Under the pieces are notes generated by a model. That model saw only the letters and a program-made list of their open reading frames with translations. It was not told where the DNA came from and ran no database searches. From Eutreptiella sp. 'Long Island Sound 2002' (lineage: Eukaryota > Euglenozoa > Euglenophyceae > Eutreptiales > Eutreptiaceae), in contig OZ038382.1 of NCBI GenBank assembly GCA_964036045.1, positions 84,605,918 through 84,669,917 on the forward strand: a stretch of DNA of 64,000 bases, read 5' to 3'. The position numbers and the translations under genes were made by a program. Positions 9,062 through 18,951 of the stretch are shown here, in pieces; position 1 is the stretch's first letter, and each line of letters begins with the position of its first letter.

Positions 9062-10492
9062 CTACTTCTCGAGTTGGTCCCAGATCTGGTCGACCGAGTA
9101 CAAGAAGATCCATGGCAGCACCTTCAACAACGTCCCCTGGAATTTCACCTTGCTTTCCAACATCTTCGTGAAGAACTCTGATCCCTCGCTGTCGTGGAAT
9201 TCGACCCTCCAACGACCCTCACGAAGGAGAATGTCCTTCATCCCAACGGCACTCACGGAGTTCAGCACATCCTGGACCTCCATTTTGGTCATGGTCTCCG
9301 GCAATCCTCGAACTTGTACGCAATTGCTCAGGACTTTCTTGTCCGCTTGGCTATCCCTGATCTTCTGCTTCGTCTCCGGCGTCAGCTTGCTCAGCAAAAT
9401 CTCCCTCATTTCGCCTTGAGAAAGTCCTTCTCCAGCGCTCTCTGCTTCCTGCACCAACAACTCCAAATCTTGCCTTGCAATTTGTATCTCTTCCAGAAAT
9501 AGTTTCTTGATCATTCTGAAGTTCTCCAGTCGGTCCCTGTAATGATCTTCAGGAAGTCGGGAGCCTTTCGTCTTGATGGTTTGCCACAGTTCATCATGCG
9601 TCAGTGGATCCCCTTGATTTTGTCTTTCCACATAGAGATTATACGTGGATTCCCTGAGTTTGCCAGTCAAACAGTCCATCAAACCGAGAATCCAGAGGTC
9701 CTTTTGAAGTCTCTTCGTCTGCAGACAAACCAAAAATTGATGTTCGAAGGACGCCCAATAATTTGGGTGCCCTGAGTATTTAGGCTGCTTCATCAGTGAA
9801 CCTCTAAGCCTCAAAAGAAGTGGATTGAGAAGGTGGTTCAAATTCAAACCTGTAGATGCACCAATGGAGTTCACGAAAACAGGGTTGAAGGCGACGCCTC
9901 CCATTGCTTGGGCTTGAGCAATTGCGGCCGCCAGCAACGCGTGGTCCACAGTAGGCTGCATGAACGGGGTTGATTGAACTTGATGATACCTCATCAGTTT
10001 GAGTTTCTTTTGTTTCCCCTTCATTTTTGCCCCGTTTTCCTCTTTTTCTTTGCCTTTCTTCTTCAAGGCTATTGATCTCTCCTTCACGGTGGTTCTTGCT
10101 TCTCCATCAATATCGCCAACGGTACCAACAGAAAGTATAGACCTCTCTGACGAAGATTCTTCTCCTTCAGTACCCAGATTAAAACCAATAGGGCTTGTAA
10201 TTCCAGTAGGGGGAACACCAGAATTTCCGATATACACTGGGATTGAACCAGTAAAAGCTGGGTGTGCCGGAATGTGGGGAACGCCGTAGGGCGTGGATTC
10301 AGGTGCAGCTGAGGAGGTAGGTGCTGAGTGGCTTGCCGGTGTCGGCACTGGTTGAGTGAGCCCAGTAGTGCTCCAAATTGGAACCAAAGTAGTCCCTTTT
10401 TCCAGCTTTTGCTCCATCTCCCTCCACTTGCTGTCATCATCCGGCTTCTTTTCCTTGGCGGTCTTCTTCAGCTTCTTCACCTTGTCCTCCAA
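9062..10492 (-). CDS. gag: Retrotransposon Gag (capsid) protein
   Basis: 476 residues. The N-terminal third is a coiled-coil-like Lys/Glu start followed by a Pro/Thr/Ser-rich stretch. The C-terminal half has the layout of a retrotransposon Gag capsid: PKYSGHPNYWASFEHQFL, then WILGLMDCLTGKLRE, then a tw-like DELWQTIK block and an L-x-L-V-Q-E-type helix near ILLSKLTPETK. It would form the particle that packages element RNA. It ends at a TAG (9062-9064), after which the same frame continues into a zinc knuckle. The upstream stretch to 10550 is open in the same frame, so the real N-terminus may lie upstream. Confidence 0.75.
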   Translation of the reverse strand: MEDKVKKLKKTAKEKKPDDDSKWREMEQKLEKGTTLVPIWSTTGLTQPVPTPASHSAPTSSAAPESTPYGVPHIPAHPAFTGSIPVYIGNSGVPPTGITSPIGFNLGTEGEESSSERSILSVGTVGDIDGEARTTVKERSIALKKKGKEKEENGAKMKGKQKKLKLMRYHQVQSTPFMQPTVDHALLAAAIAQAQAMGGVAFNPVFVNSIGASTGLNLNHLLNPLLLRLRGSLMKQPKYSGHPNYWASFEHQFLVCLQTKRLQKDLWILGLMDCLTGKLRESTYNLYVERQNQGDPLTHDELWQTIKTKGSRLPEDHYRDRLENFRMIKKLFLEEIQIARQDLELLVQEAESAGEGLSQGEMREILLSKLTPETKQKIRDSQADKKVLSNCVQVRGLPETMTKMEVQDVLNSVSAVGMKDILLREGRWRVEFHDSEGSEFFTKMLESKVKFQGTLLKVLPWIFLYSVDQIWDQLEK

Positions 10493-10549
10493 GGACCAAA
10501 TGTGGCGCCGACAGGAGCAGTCCTTGGCGCACTCACCACATGATGGGCA

Positions 10550-11536
10550 TCAAGTGCTCCTCCCTTTACTTTTTACCTCATCGAGCCAAGTGTCAACACT
10601 GGAGGTAGAGTTGGGGATTTGGGACAATTGCTCTCTGGAGAGGTGGGAATGAGTCGAATCACACCTCATTTTGTCAACCTCTCCGCTGTTGGGACCCCAG
10701 GCGCTCCACGGGTCAGCATGCTCTGGCACATTCTGGTGTCTTTCCTCAGCAATGATGGCCATCTGCACCATCAGGGCAGCCTGGTGGTCGAACTCGTCCA
10801 TAAGCTCCTCCCAGTCCTCTTGTTCCTGCAATGTGGCGTCCAATCTCAGGAGGCCGCTCTCCCTGAAGAACTGGCATGACGCCCTGACCCAGTCCCTCAG
10901 GCGGCCTGGGTAGTCTGCCTCCGCCAGTAGCAAATTCTGGCGGTTCAGGAACTCCTGATTCAAGATTTCTTGGAGGTGATTTTCCCAACATTCACCAGTA
11001 TTCTCACTAATTCCAGTATTCGACGGCTCTCTTTCGCTGCTGCTGTCTTCAAGATCAGGCACAGAGGGAGAGTTGGAACCAGATTCACTTGAGGGGGGAG
11101 ATTCTCGACCGGGTTTGAGGTTAAATGTGGCGTCCATACAACAACCACCACAAGTAAGAACTCCAGGCCAATGTCTATGACAACAGTAAGGACACTCAGA
11201 AGGACAATCTTCGGTCCGCTGGGGACATGCCACGAATGTAACCTTAGAGGGAACACGGAGGGGCTCAGGACGGTTGATAGCCCCGCCAAAGCCCGATGAT
11301 CTAAGCGTGTCCATGGAGATTCTAGAAGCAGAGTCTTGATTTCCTCTGCCACCATGTAACCGCTGCGTAGTGGCGGATCCTTCTTGTAAATGCGAAGCCT
11401 GTAGCCTTGATGCCCCAGGGGTCGTAACGCCCGACACTGCCCCTGATATCTCCCGACCCGCCTGACCATCTCCAGACCCATATCCAGCCTCTAGGTGCGC
11501 CATATGCAATGCACTGAGAGGGTAATTGAACTCCAT
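10550..11536 (-). CDS. Retroelement N-terminal ORF with cysteine cluster
   Basis: 328 residues from ATG (MEFNYPLSALHMAH) to a TGA. A Cys/His cluster in the middle (CPYCCHRHWPGVLTCGGCC) could bind zinc. It is followed by an acidic/Ser-rich stretch and then a helical, hydrophobic-acidic region (LLLAEADYPGRLRDWVRA onward) that resembles the N-terminal half of a Gag protein. It is in the same frame as Gag (10492-9062). The TGA at 10550-10552 is followed directly by another Cys-rich block (CPSCGECAKDCSC), so the ancestral protein may have been one long Gag precursor. I do not recognise a named family. Confidence 0.55.
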   Translation of the reverse strand: MEFNYPLSALHMAHLEAGYGSGDGQAGREISGAVSGVTTPGASRLQASHLQEGSATTQRLHGGRGNQDSASRISMDTLRSSGFGGAINRPEPLRVPSKVTFVACPQRTEDCPSECPYCCHRHWPGVLTCGGCCMDATFNLKPGRESPPSSESGSNSPSVPDLEDSSSEREPSNTGISENTGECWENHLQEILNQEFLNRQNLLLAEADYPGRLRDWVRASCQFFRESGLLRLDATLQEQEDWEELMDEFDHQAALMVQMAIIAEERHQNVPEHADPWSAWGPNSGEVDKMRCDSTHSHLSREQLSQIPNSTSSVDTWLDEVKSKGRST

Positions 11537-11799
11537 GGTGGAATATGAATAGTCAGAAAACCCGGTCTACAAAAATGGAGGAGACATAGAATTTCACTAT
11601 GCATTCATCGAACATAATGTCTCATTACAAAATCATTAGAAATAATTGAAATACTTCCGACTGGAAAATCACGAAAGACACATGCCACTCGACGCGCGCT
11701 CACGAGCGACATCTGGCGGCGAACGGAAGACCTGAAAACAAGCGGAAAATTTACTGCACTAATGTAAATCTGAGAATCATTCAAATTCTGATCACATCG
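11537..11799. other. AT-rich spacer between retroelement and LINE
   Basis: Non-coding on both strands. It should hold the 5' leader of the retroelement transcribed on the minus strand, but no initiator-tRNA-type primer-binding site or terminal repeat was seen. Confidence 0.4.
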
Positions 11800-12539
11800 A
11801 TGTATAAATTGAGTGCTGTCACACTGATGCCGCTACACCACCGCGGGGAGGATGGAGGCCATCTCCTCAGGCTTGGTATTGGGGGTGGGTGTGTGCAGGG
11901 GCCGGGCGCGATCAGGCGGTCCCGGGGGGCCGACGTGGCCGCCCCGGCGTGCGGGGGAAGCCTGGGGTCGCGGTCCCCACTGCGCAGTTTGGGCCGGACA
12001 GGGCTCCTGCAATGTACGACAGCGTGTGCGTCAGTGCCCACGGGGGGGGAACAGTTCACATGGGCTGCATTCAGGTGCCAGGGGCTGGGGTCTAGGGTTA
12101 CGGGGCTGTGCGCGGTGGGCGTGTGTCGGCTGCTGGGTTCGGCGGGCGTGCCGTGGGGTGTAAGGCTCTGTGTGAGGGGCGTGTGGCGGTCCGGCTGTGG
12201 GGGGCGGCGGGTCACGTGTCGCGCGGCTGTCCTTGGGGGGCGTGTGCGGGCTGTCGGCTCGGGTGGGGGGATTCGTGTTGCGGGGCTCGGGGCCATGCGC
12301 GCTGGGCGAGTGTGGGCCTTTCGCTGGGTAGTGGGAAGGGAGGGGCAGGGGGTTTGGCGCGGGGTTCCCGTACGGTGCGTCTGTGCTCTTCTTTGCTAGC
12401 GGTGGCGTGCATGTGCGGTCTTCCGTAGGTCTTGAGGTTTTGGAGGAGGAGTTTGCCGTCCACCGCGGCTACGGCGAGGATTTTGCAGATGCTTGTGCGC
12501 ACCTGGTGGTTCTCTCTCGGTCGGTGCTGGGGGGAGCGT
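11800..12539. other. GC-rich region, possible LINE 3' end
   Basis: High GC with open frames on both strands and no motif. Possibly the 3' UTR of the LINE. Confidence 0.3.
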
Positions 12540-13420
12540 ATTTCAGGGGCAGGATGAAGTGTACGCACCGGGGGATTCAATCGATGGCGTGGTAACCGCA
12601 GGTGAGGGATTGTTGTTGCCTGGGGGCGGCGGGTCTTTCCATGTGTCGGGTCCGATTTCGATTTGTGCGTGGGTGGTGGGGATGGCCCAGATGCAGGGCG
12701 CGGCTCCTGTGGCTGGCCAGCCCTGACTGATCTTTTGGGATAGGGAGAGCATGGAAAGCCCTAGGAGGTAACCCGACCAACCAGAGGTGATTTTGGCCAG
12801 GGCGCAGGCCGGGGGCCTGGAGTTTGGTCCTCCGGCCGGAGGATGCCCCCGAGGACCTTGCGTGGCGTTGTGGGCTCCCCGACAACCCCTGCGGGGTGTG
12901 TGTCCTGGGGCGAGCATGGTGGGGGTCCCCGTGATGACCCATGGGCCATCCGGGTGTGCTGTGGTGTGCACCACGTGGTAGTGCCAGCGCTCGAGGACTG
13001 TGCACCAGACCTCCGGCGGAGGTAGCATGAGATCTGTAGGCTGGGGGGGGGAGGTGGTCGTGGGGGGTGTGGAGGCCGGAGATGTTGAGGGCGGCATGGC
13101 AGTTGGGTGCGGAGGTGCTCTCCGACTCCTCTGGGTGGTCCGGGTCTTTCGGGTGGTCGTTTTCCGCTGGGGCTCATCGGAGGTGTGTGGTCCCTTTGTT
13201 GGTGGTGTAGGTGTCGTGGTCGTGTGTCAGGGCTTGGGTCCACTCGAAGGGGGGGATCCAGACGCGCTGGTTGTGCGCCTGCTGTTGAGCCCTCCAGAGA
13301 ACAAGGTCCACGATGACCTCGAGGAGGCGTTTCCCTGGGACGGTGAGGTCCGCAGGGGCCTTGAGGATGATTTCGGTCCAACTTTCTTGCAGGCGGTACC
13401 AGCCCAGGGGGGTGTCCAGG
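12540..13420 (-). pseudogene. LINE ORF2 C-terminal tail
   Basis: Coding-like minus-strand sequence near 13200-13400 (YRLQESWTEIILKAPADL, VPGKRLLEVIVDLVLW) and frames down to about 12540 rich in Pro, His and Arg. No domain is recognised. Its place after the zinc-binding segment suggests a C-terminal extension. It is also possible that a second element begins here. Confidence 0.4.
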
Positions 13421-13759
13421 GCCCTGCCTTGGAGGGCTGCGTGGAGGAGGTCGGGGTTGCCGATGGTGGTTGGCGTGAGGGGCGGGCGTCGGGGGTCAGG
13501 AGGGGTCTGGCGGGGTGGGCTGCGGAGGTCTGGCGCGTCTACGTCGATGTGGGTGTGGTCTTTGGTGGGTGTTGCTGGTCTGGGCAGTGCCAGATGGTCT
13601 CCCGGGCGTGAGGCTGCCGGATTCGGGGTGCCACAGGTGCTTCTGGCGTGGGGCCCCTGTGGTGACCGTTCTTCCGGGCGCGCTGGTGATGTCGTGGCGG
13701 CCTTTGGATGGAGATGGGGGGCGTTTGTGGGCTGTGGAGTAGGCTAATGCACGCCTGGG

Positions 13760-14170
13760 TCATGTACGGCATGGTAATGGAATCAGACGCAGCATGTGTT
13801 CCCTGGCGTTGGGGTTTGTCAGTCGCCCCGTGTAAGCCAACAGGAGGCGCTTGCGATGTTCCATTTGGGTCGCCGCCCTGCGGACCGCTTCCAGTTCGAG
13901 GCGTGCTGCCGCCTTCATCGGGTCTTCGGCTTGTTGGGTTATGTGCCGTTGTACGGCCTGTATCACCCTCCCTCTCATGGTGGCCTCCTTAATCAGGGGG
14001 TCCCTGACGAGGTGGCTGGCGGCTTGGTGTTCTCGGCTGTGGAAGGGCCAGCCCTCGTGTTGCTGTAGGGTGTACTCTGGGGACCAGCCTACTAGTGTGT
14101 CTCTGCCCACATGGAGGCTTCACGTCTTGAAGTGTTCCCAGTCCTCCGGGGTGGTGCGGTCGCATGGGCA
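13760..14170 (-). pseudogene. LINE zinc-binding and C-terminal helical segment
   Basis: Minus strand reads CPCDRTTPEDWEHFKT, then TGA (14120-14122), then SLH. This looks like the C-x-C, H, C zinc-binding segment at the ORF2 end (zf-RVT type) with the final Cys codon turned into a stop. It continues in frame as DTLVGWSPEYTLQQHEGWPF and a long amphipathic helix (AARLELEAVRRAATQMEHRK). It would help bind the template RNA. Confidence 0.55.
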
Positions 14171-14411
14171 GTGGGTGTGTTCTTCCGGGACGTCGATGTG
14201 TCTGCGGGCGAGCCGCCGGGCGACTCTATTGAGGAGTGGTAGTTGCTCTCTGAGGAGTTAGATGCGTCGCTTCTGCAGGTCGGCTGGGACGCATGCTGGG
14301 CGGAGTGCTGAGTGGTAGAGGGACACCTTCAGTGTTTTCTGAGAGTTTCTCGATGTGTGCTCGGCTGTTGCTGTCGGCGAGTACCCAGGTGAGGTGTTGG
14401 ATGGGGTTGGG

Positions 14412-15768
14412 CTAGTGGTAGGCGCTGTCGTCTGAGGTATAGGGGGCGTCTTCCGGTACCCCGTCCGGGGTCTCATGGGGTTCTGGCTGGGGGAGTGGGT
14501 GCTGGAGGTGTGTATGGTTGCGGTCCAGGTCTAGTTTCTGGAAGGCTGGTAGGTGCCTGGTGCGCTGGTGCAGAGCCTGGATGTCGACCTTACCGTTCCC
14601 GTATTGGTGCCTGTGGCACTCCTGCTGTACGATGTGGAGCTGGACGTAGGGGGGGGGGCGCGGAGGGCTTTCCAAAGCATCTGTGCTTGGGTGCCGAGGC
14701 TGGTTGCGGTGGCCTTGAGGAGCGATTGTCGCGCTATGCGGAGGAGTAGGTATGTGTCAACAGTTGCGTCCACTACGAACCACACTCAGACAACGTGTGG
14801 GAGGTTATCGGGGAGCGTCGCCGCTAGTCTGGTGATGGTATCTGCCATGGCCCCTAGCTCCCCGTGCGAGGGGGCCCCGTAGGTGGTGTGGCCCGTGTGG
14901 TGGTCCATGTGGTATTGTCCCTCTGTGTGGGTTAGTTGAAGGGGGCCTCCCCATGTGATGGGTGTGGGAGCGGACTCGCCTGAGGCGTCGGTGAAGAAGA
15001 TGAGGTCTGTGGGCCATGGCTGTGGGAGGCGGCATAGGTTCATGGGTAGATAGGTGTACATGGCGAGGCCTGTAGCGAGGTGCATCACCGGGGCCGTGGG
15101 CTGCAGAATGGGGGTGGCATATACCCCTACCCCTCTGGAGATGATGCGTTTCGCGCGGGGGGATACAGCTATGAGTCCTGCCTCTCGTTGTCCTTGTGTG
15201 AGGTAGGAGTAGATGTAGTGCAGGATGTAGGCGGTGTCTGGGTTCAGGTTCCGGCACGTGAGCGTTTCCGTTTGGTGCTTCGGCGTGTGGCATGAGTGGT
15301 GGCGTGCGTAGTACGGGTGTTTGTGTTTGCCTGTTCTGCCTGGTTCCTGCATGCTGTAGCAGATGGCGATCCCGGTGGGGTCGGGGCAGGGCCAGGTGGG
15401 TGTCATGGTGAATAGCCACTGGGGTTCGTGTTCTGGTTCCCATGCTACCGTGGGGTTGGTGTCGGTGCGCTGGAACCACGGGGCCACCCATGTGTAGGCT
15501 CGCGGTGCTAGGTGGGTTTGGGGGCTGGTTGTGGTGGCGTGCTATGAGGTGCAGTACGGGCCATTGTGCGGTTGGTGTGTTGGGCTCACAGGCCCAACAT
15601 GTGCAGGGCACCTGTTGGGAGTCCTGGGGGACCTCTGGTAGGTCCCCGGGCGTCATGTGGTGTTTGAGCATGGCACATTGTGCCCCGCGATGGATGATGG
15701 TGGTCTGCGTGGGCTTGGGTTCATTCGGGGCCAGTAATAGGGTTACTGGGGGGACCTTGCCCGTCACC
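14412..15768 (-). pseudogene. LINE RNase H domain
   Basis: A hydrophilic lead-in (CAMLKHHMTPGDLPEVPQ near 15640-15680) is followed by a frame at 15487-14786. That frame has LIFFTDASG near 14981-15000 (first catalytic Asp) and SHGELGAMAD near 14846-14870 (catalytic Glu). After an in-frame TGA (14786-14788) comes WFVVDATVD near 14761-14783 (third acidic residue). A frame change at a 10-G run (14648-14658) precedes HRHQYGNGKVDIQA near 14575-14610 (last Asp motif). All four catalytic acids can be placed, so this was an active-type RNase H that is now interrupted. Confidence 0.75.
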
Positions 15769-15776
15769 GGGGGGAC
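15769..15776. repeat. Target-site duplication, left
   Basis: GGGGGGAC, directly before the MITE end. It is identical to the bases following the right end. Confidence 0.85.
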
Positions 15777-16685
15777 TAGGGATGCAGATTTGCGGGGAAT
15801 TTGATTTGGATTCCGCCAATTTGCTGCAAATTGGTCGGACTGCAAATTGGCTGCGAATTTGCCGTGAAATTCACAGGATTGCGAATTCGTTGTGACTTTG
15901 GTCTGCCAATACGCAGAAAGTGGCGTCGGCGCCGCCTGTGCCGCATCGGCGAATTTCTTAACTTTTGTTCGGCCGATTTCTCAACATTCTTAGGGATTTG
16001 AAGGCTGAAACTTGGCAGAATTGTGCTTCATTACAAGACTCAATTAGTTGTCACCCCGCCTTCGATTCTGGTCTGATTTTTTAAACGCCAGATCAACAAA
16101 AAACATGTCGCCAGAACAGAAACTGGGACTATAGAAACCAGCATCTTATCATCAGCAATGATTGTGCAAAGTAACAGCCTCGAAGTCTCAAAGAGTTTGG
16201 AGATATCTGCAAATTGAAATCGCCAAAATCGTGTTATTTCTTTTCTTAGCCCAACTCCAGTGCCATGGTTCGATTGAAGAATGCAATGAATGAAGGCCCA
16301 ATAAGGGCATCAAGTTGTTCATATGTGATTGTTCGTGTGTCGCTTGGTGATTGTGCATCCTTTGTTGCTTTTTTTCCAAAAGGCGTTTGAAAAATGCAAG
16401 GAATGGTTTGTGGGTGTGTATTTGGTATTCTTGGTTTTCATTTGTCGTTGTTTTAGGACAATCGGCGTCCTTTGGAATACCTTTATGCAAAGGGATCCAT
16501 TGGGAAATGGTAAGTAAACCTTAGCTCCGCTTATGGGTTCACACAGTCGGGTCGGTTCAAGCTAATTCAGACAGAATTCGAATTGGATGGTGCGAATTAG
16601 AATTGGGAGGGGTCCACAAATTCTTGCAAATCCGGTGCGAATTCGAATTCGAGCGAAATCGTGCGAATTTGAATCTGCATCCCGA
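15777..16685. mobile_element. hAT-type MITE inserted in the LINE
   Basis: 909 bp bounded by TAGGGATGCAGATT at the left and AATCTGCATCCCGA at the right, a 14-bp terminal inverted repeat with one mismatch. The flanks are an identical 8-base duplication, GGGGGGAC. An end beginning TAGGG and an 8-bp target duplication are the hallmarks of hAT transposons. Short GCGAATT/GCAAATT words recur in both subterminal regions, as expected for transposase-binding sites. There is no transposase; the longest internal frame (100 codons at 16188-16490, minus) is unrecognised. Base composition is AT-richer than the host LINE. Confidence 0.88.
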
Positions 16686-16693
16686 GGGGGGAC
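16686..16693. repeat. Target-site duplication, right
   Basis: GGGGGGAC, directly after the MITE end. Removing the MITE plus one copy would rejoin the LINE sequence. Confidence 0.85.
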
Positions 16694-16696
16694 GGG

Positions 16697-17290
16697 TCAT
16701 TGCTTTGAGCGTATGGGTGCGTAGGGTATTGTCGCTGGGATTGGATGTGGGTGCTGTGCCTTGAACTCTCGGTAGACCGTCTCAATGTCTTTGTTGTCCG
16801 GCAAGTGGCCCCCTGTGGTTCGTGCCGTTTGTGTGAGGTTTTGGTGGAAATGCCGATATTGGGGCCACGTGGGGGGTGGTAGGAATGGGGTGTGGTGTGT
16901 GCTGCTGCGGTGGAGGACCCTCATTTGGGGGAGGCTGACGCAGACCACTGCGATTCAGCTGCCGACGAGGTTGATGGTGTCAATGGTGCCTTTGGGGTGG
17001 TGGTGGAGGTCCCCGCAGAGGACTGCTAGGGGGCCTTCTTCCTGGCAGGTGTGGTTGGTGAGGATGGCGTGGTGTGGAGAAGGGAGTGGAAGTTGCAGAT
17101 GGTTCCAGATGCGGGCGTTGGAGTTGGTGGGCATGCCTGTCTGGTGGAGTTGCCAGCATGGGCATGTGTTGCGGGCTCTTTGTGCGGCCCTGGAGTCTGA
17201 TTGTGGTGACTTCGCGGACCTCCGTGGAGTGGTTGTGGGTCATGCGGTTGAGGAGGAGCGCGTTGTGTCTGGTGTAGGATCACTTTACCT
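16697..17290 (-). pseudogene. LINE region between reverse transcriptase and RNase H
   Basis: Coding-like frames on the minus strand, including ICNFHS/LQLPLPSPHHAILTN near 17041-17100 and WPQYRHFHQNLTQTARTTGG near 16800-16870. The second ends in YAPIRSKQ just before the MITE insertion. There is no catalytic motif. It is probably the connector of ORF2. Confidence 0.45.
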
Positions 17291-17292
17291 CG

Positions 17293-18621
17293 TCACCCAT
17301 GGCGTATGGCATCTCTGTAATGGGGCCATGCAGCAGGGATGGCCCGGGTGGGTATGGAGGTGGGCCAGCCCCCGTGCGCCGCCCATTCGTTGGTTACGGC
17401 GCGCGTGGCCGGTTGGAGGGCGGTGGTGGGGTGTGTCAGATGGAGCGCCTGGAAGCCTATGGAGGCGTTCAGCACCCCAATGAGGTAGTGTGCCAAGCTT
17501 TGGTGCGGGAGGGAGAGGGCTTTGGTGGCCGGGGACGCATATCGTGGGAGGTGAGCTAGGTGTGATTGCAATTTAGGGGGGAGGGTGGCATCGTCAGTGC
17601 CGGTGGTTTCGATGACTCCCAATTGGGTGGTGGCTTCCATAACCTTCATGGGGGGCCCTTGTGGCGTCAGGGCTTGGGCTGTGGCCGCCCCTTTGATCAT
17701 GGCTACCGACTCCGTAGGGTTGACAATGTGGTTGTTTTGGGAGAGGTGGGAGATTGTCACTTCCAGTAAGTCGTCAGCTTGCTGGTTGACTGTGGGTTAG
17801 TTGCCTGGTGTGTGGGGTTCGTGCGGGGGGTGTGCGACCATGAGGTTGGTGTGGTCTGCGAAGCCCACCAGTGCGGAGAGGAGGAGGTAGGGTGCCCAAG
17901 GCCGGGTAGTCTAGCTTGATGGCAAGGGCCGGGGGCAGTGTCACAAGGAGGTACAGGAAGGGGCTGGTCCGATGCAGGATGTGTACTTGCGGGTGCGGAT
18001 GTATATGGGGGTGAGGTTGTAGAAGGGGAGGCCCAGGCGCTTCCAGACTGCTTCCAACAGGAGCCAGGGTGTGTTCGGGAAGGCTCCTCTGACGTCGAGG
18101 GAGGTGATGATGAGGTCTACCGGGTCCCTGTTCGTGACGGTGTGTTGGAGAAAAATGGCGTGGTGTGGGGACCAGCCCGGGATAGCCCCCCAGAGGCTGG
18201 CGGGTATGCCGGAGAGGACGGTCCGGACCATCTTGAACTCCATGACTGCACACACTATGGGGCGCCAGTTGTCCGGGTTGGCCCAGTTCCCCTTTTTGCA
18301 GAGGGGGCGGAAAACGTTGGCCCAGTCCGTTGCTAGGAGGGCCTGTCCTGTGACGACGTTCCACAGGCGGTCGGCGAGGGGGCGGAGGAGGTACGCGGGA
18401 AGGTGGTAATATGTCTCCGCAAGGAGGCCGTCGTAGCTAATGGTCTTTTGGTTCCGGAGATTCAGTTCGTGGAACCCGAAGGGGCGCTTCTGCAGTTGCC
18501 TACTTTGGGCGTGGTTGAAGACCTGGGGGAGGCGTTTGATTTTTTCTTGGGTGTCTGTGTCTAGTGTGTCCTGGGTGGGGGTGTGTTGGTGGAGCAAGCT
18601 GTCTTTGGTGGCCTGGAGCAC
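17293..18621 (-). pseudogene. LINE reverse transcriptase domain
   Basis: 18621-17941 holds the fingers and motif A: SYDGLLAETYYHLP, FRPLCKKGNWANPDNWRPI near 18258-18290, WSPHHAIFLQHTV, and SLDVRGAFPNTPWLLLEAVW near 18060-18100. A motif-B-like stretch (TSPFLYLLVTLPPALAIKL) is in another frame, and motif C (GFADHTNLMV, 17836-17865) is in a third frame after a shift near 17895-17905. The catalytic FADD reads FADH (His codon at 17851-17853). A TAA follows at 17797-17799, then the downstream NPTESVAMI and TTQLGVIE blocks. Identity is clear; the copy is dead. Confidence 0.85.
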
Positions 18622-18951
18622 TGTGGCTAGGTCGTTGGTGAGGGAGCCCTCTTCCTACCGGACTGTGGTGATGGTGCGGTGGCCGGTGTCGGTTATCGTG
18701 TTGTCGAGGTGCCGTATGGATTTGTAGGGGGCGCGTGGCTTGTGTATCGTTCATGTTCTTGGGCGACTCGCTGCTGTCTGTGAATATGCCAATGCTGCAG
18801 GTCCGCCCTGATGTGGGGTATCCGCATTCCGTAGTCGTGTATGTGGTGGCAGGCTTGCAGGGTGTCGGTGTGGAGGGGGGTCGCTAAGTGTTGCTTTGCA
18901 TGCCACAGGGCATGGAGCGTATCCTCCAGGGCTGTTGGTGGTTGGTCGTTC

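Larger units (their letters stand above)
6601..11536 (-). mobile_element. Retroelement with Gag, protease-like and NPPF methyltransferase-like parts
   Basis: Order on the minus strand is Cys-rich ORF, Gag, zinc knuckle, Gly/Lys-rich linker, protease-like domain, PWL linker, NPPF domain, unknown tail. One frame runs from 11536 to 8870 and another from 8880 to 7156, broken only by stops (10550, 9062, 8365, 7966, 7675, 7432, 7156), with one frame change at 8880. I find no reverse transcriptase, RNase H, integrase, LTR or primer-binding site. Possibly these lay 3' of 6601 and were lost, or the element is non-autonomous. The family is retroelement-like with DIRS- and gypsy-type features; the exact clade is not resolved. 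Confidence 0.7.

Noticed and set aside
10550-10552. Selenocysteine use at the TGA before a Cys-rich block
   Set aside because: Nothing suggests a selenoprotein, and the same element carries six other stops.
12211-13611. Plus-strand GC-rich frames opposite the LINE tail
   Set aside because: They are Gly/Val/Arg-rich shadows of the minus-strand coding sequence.
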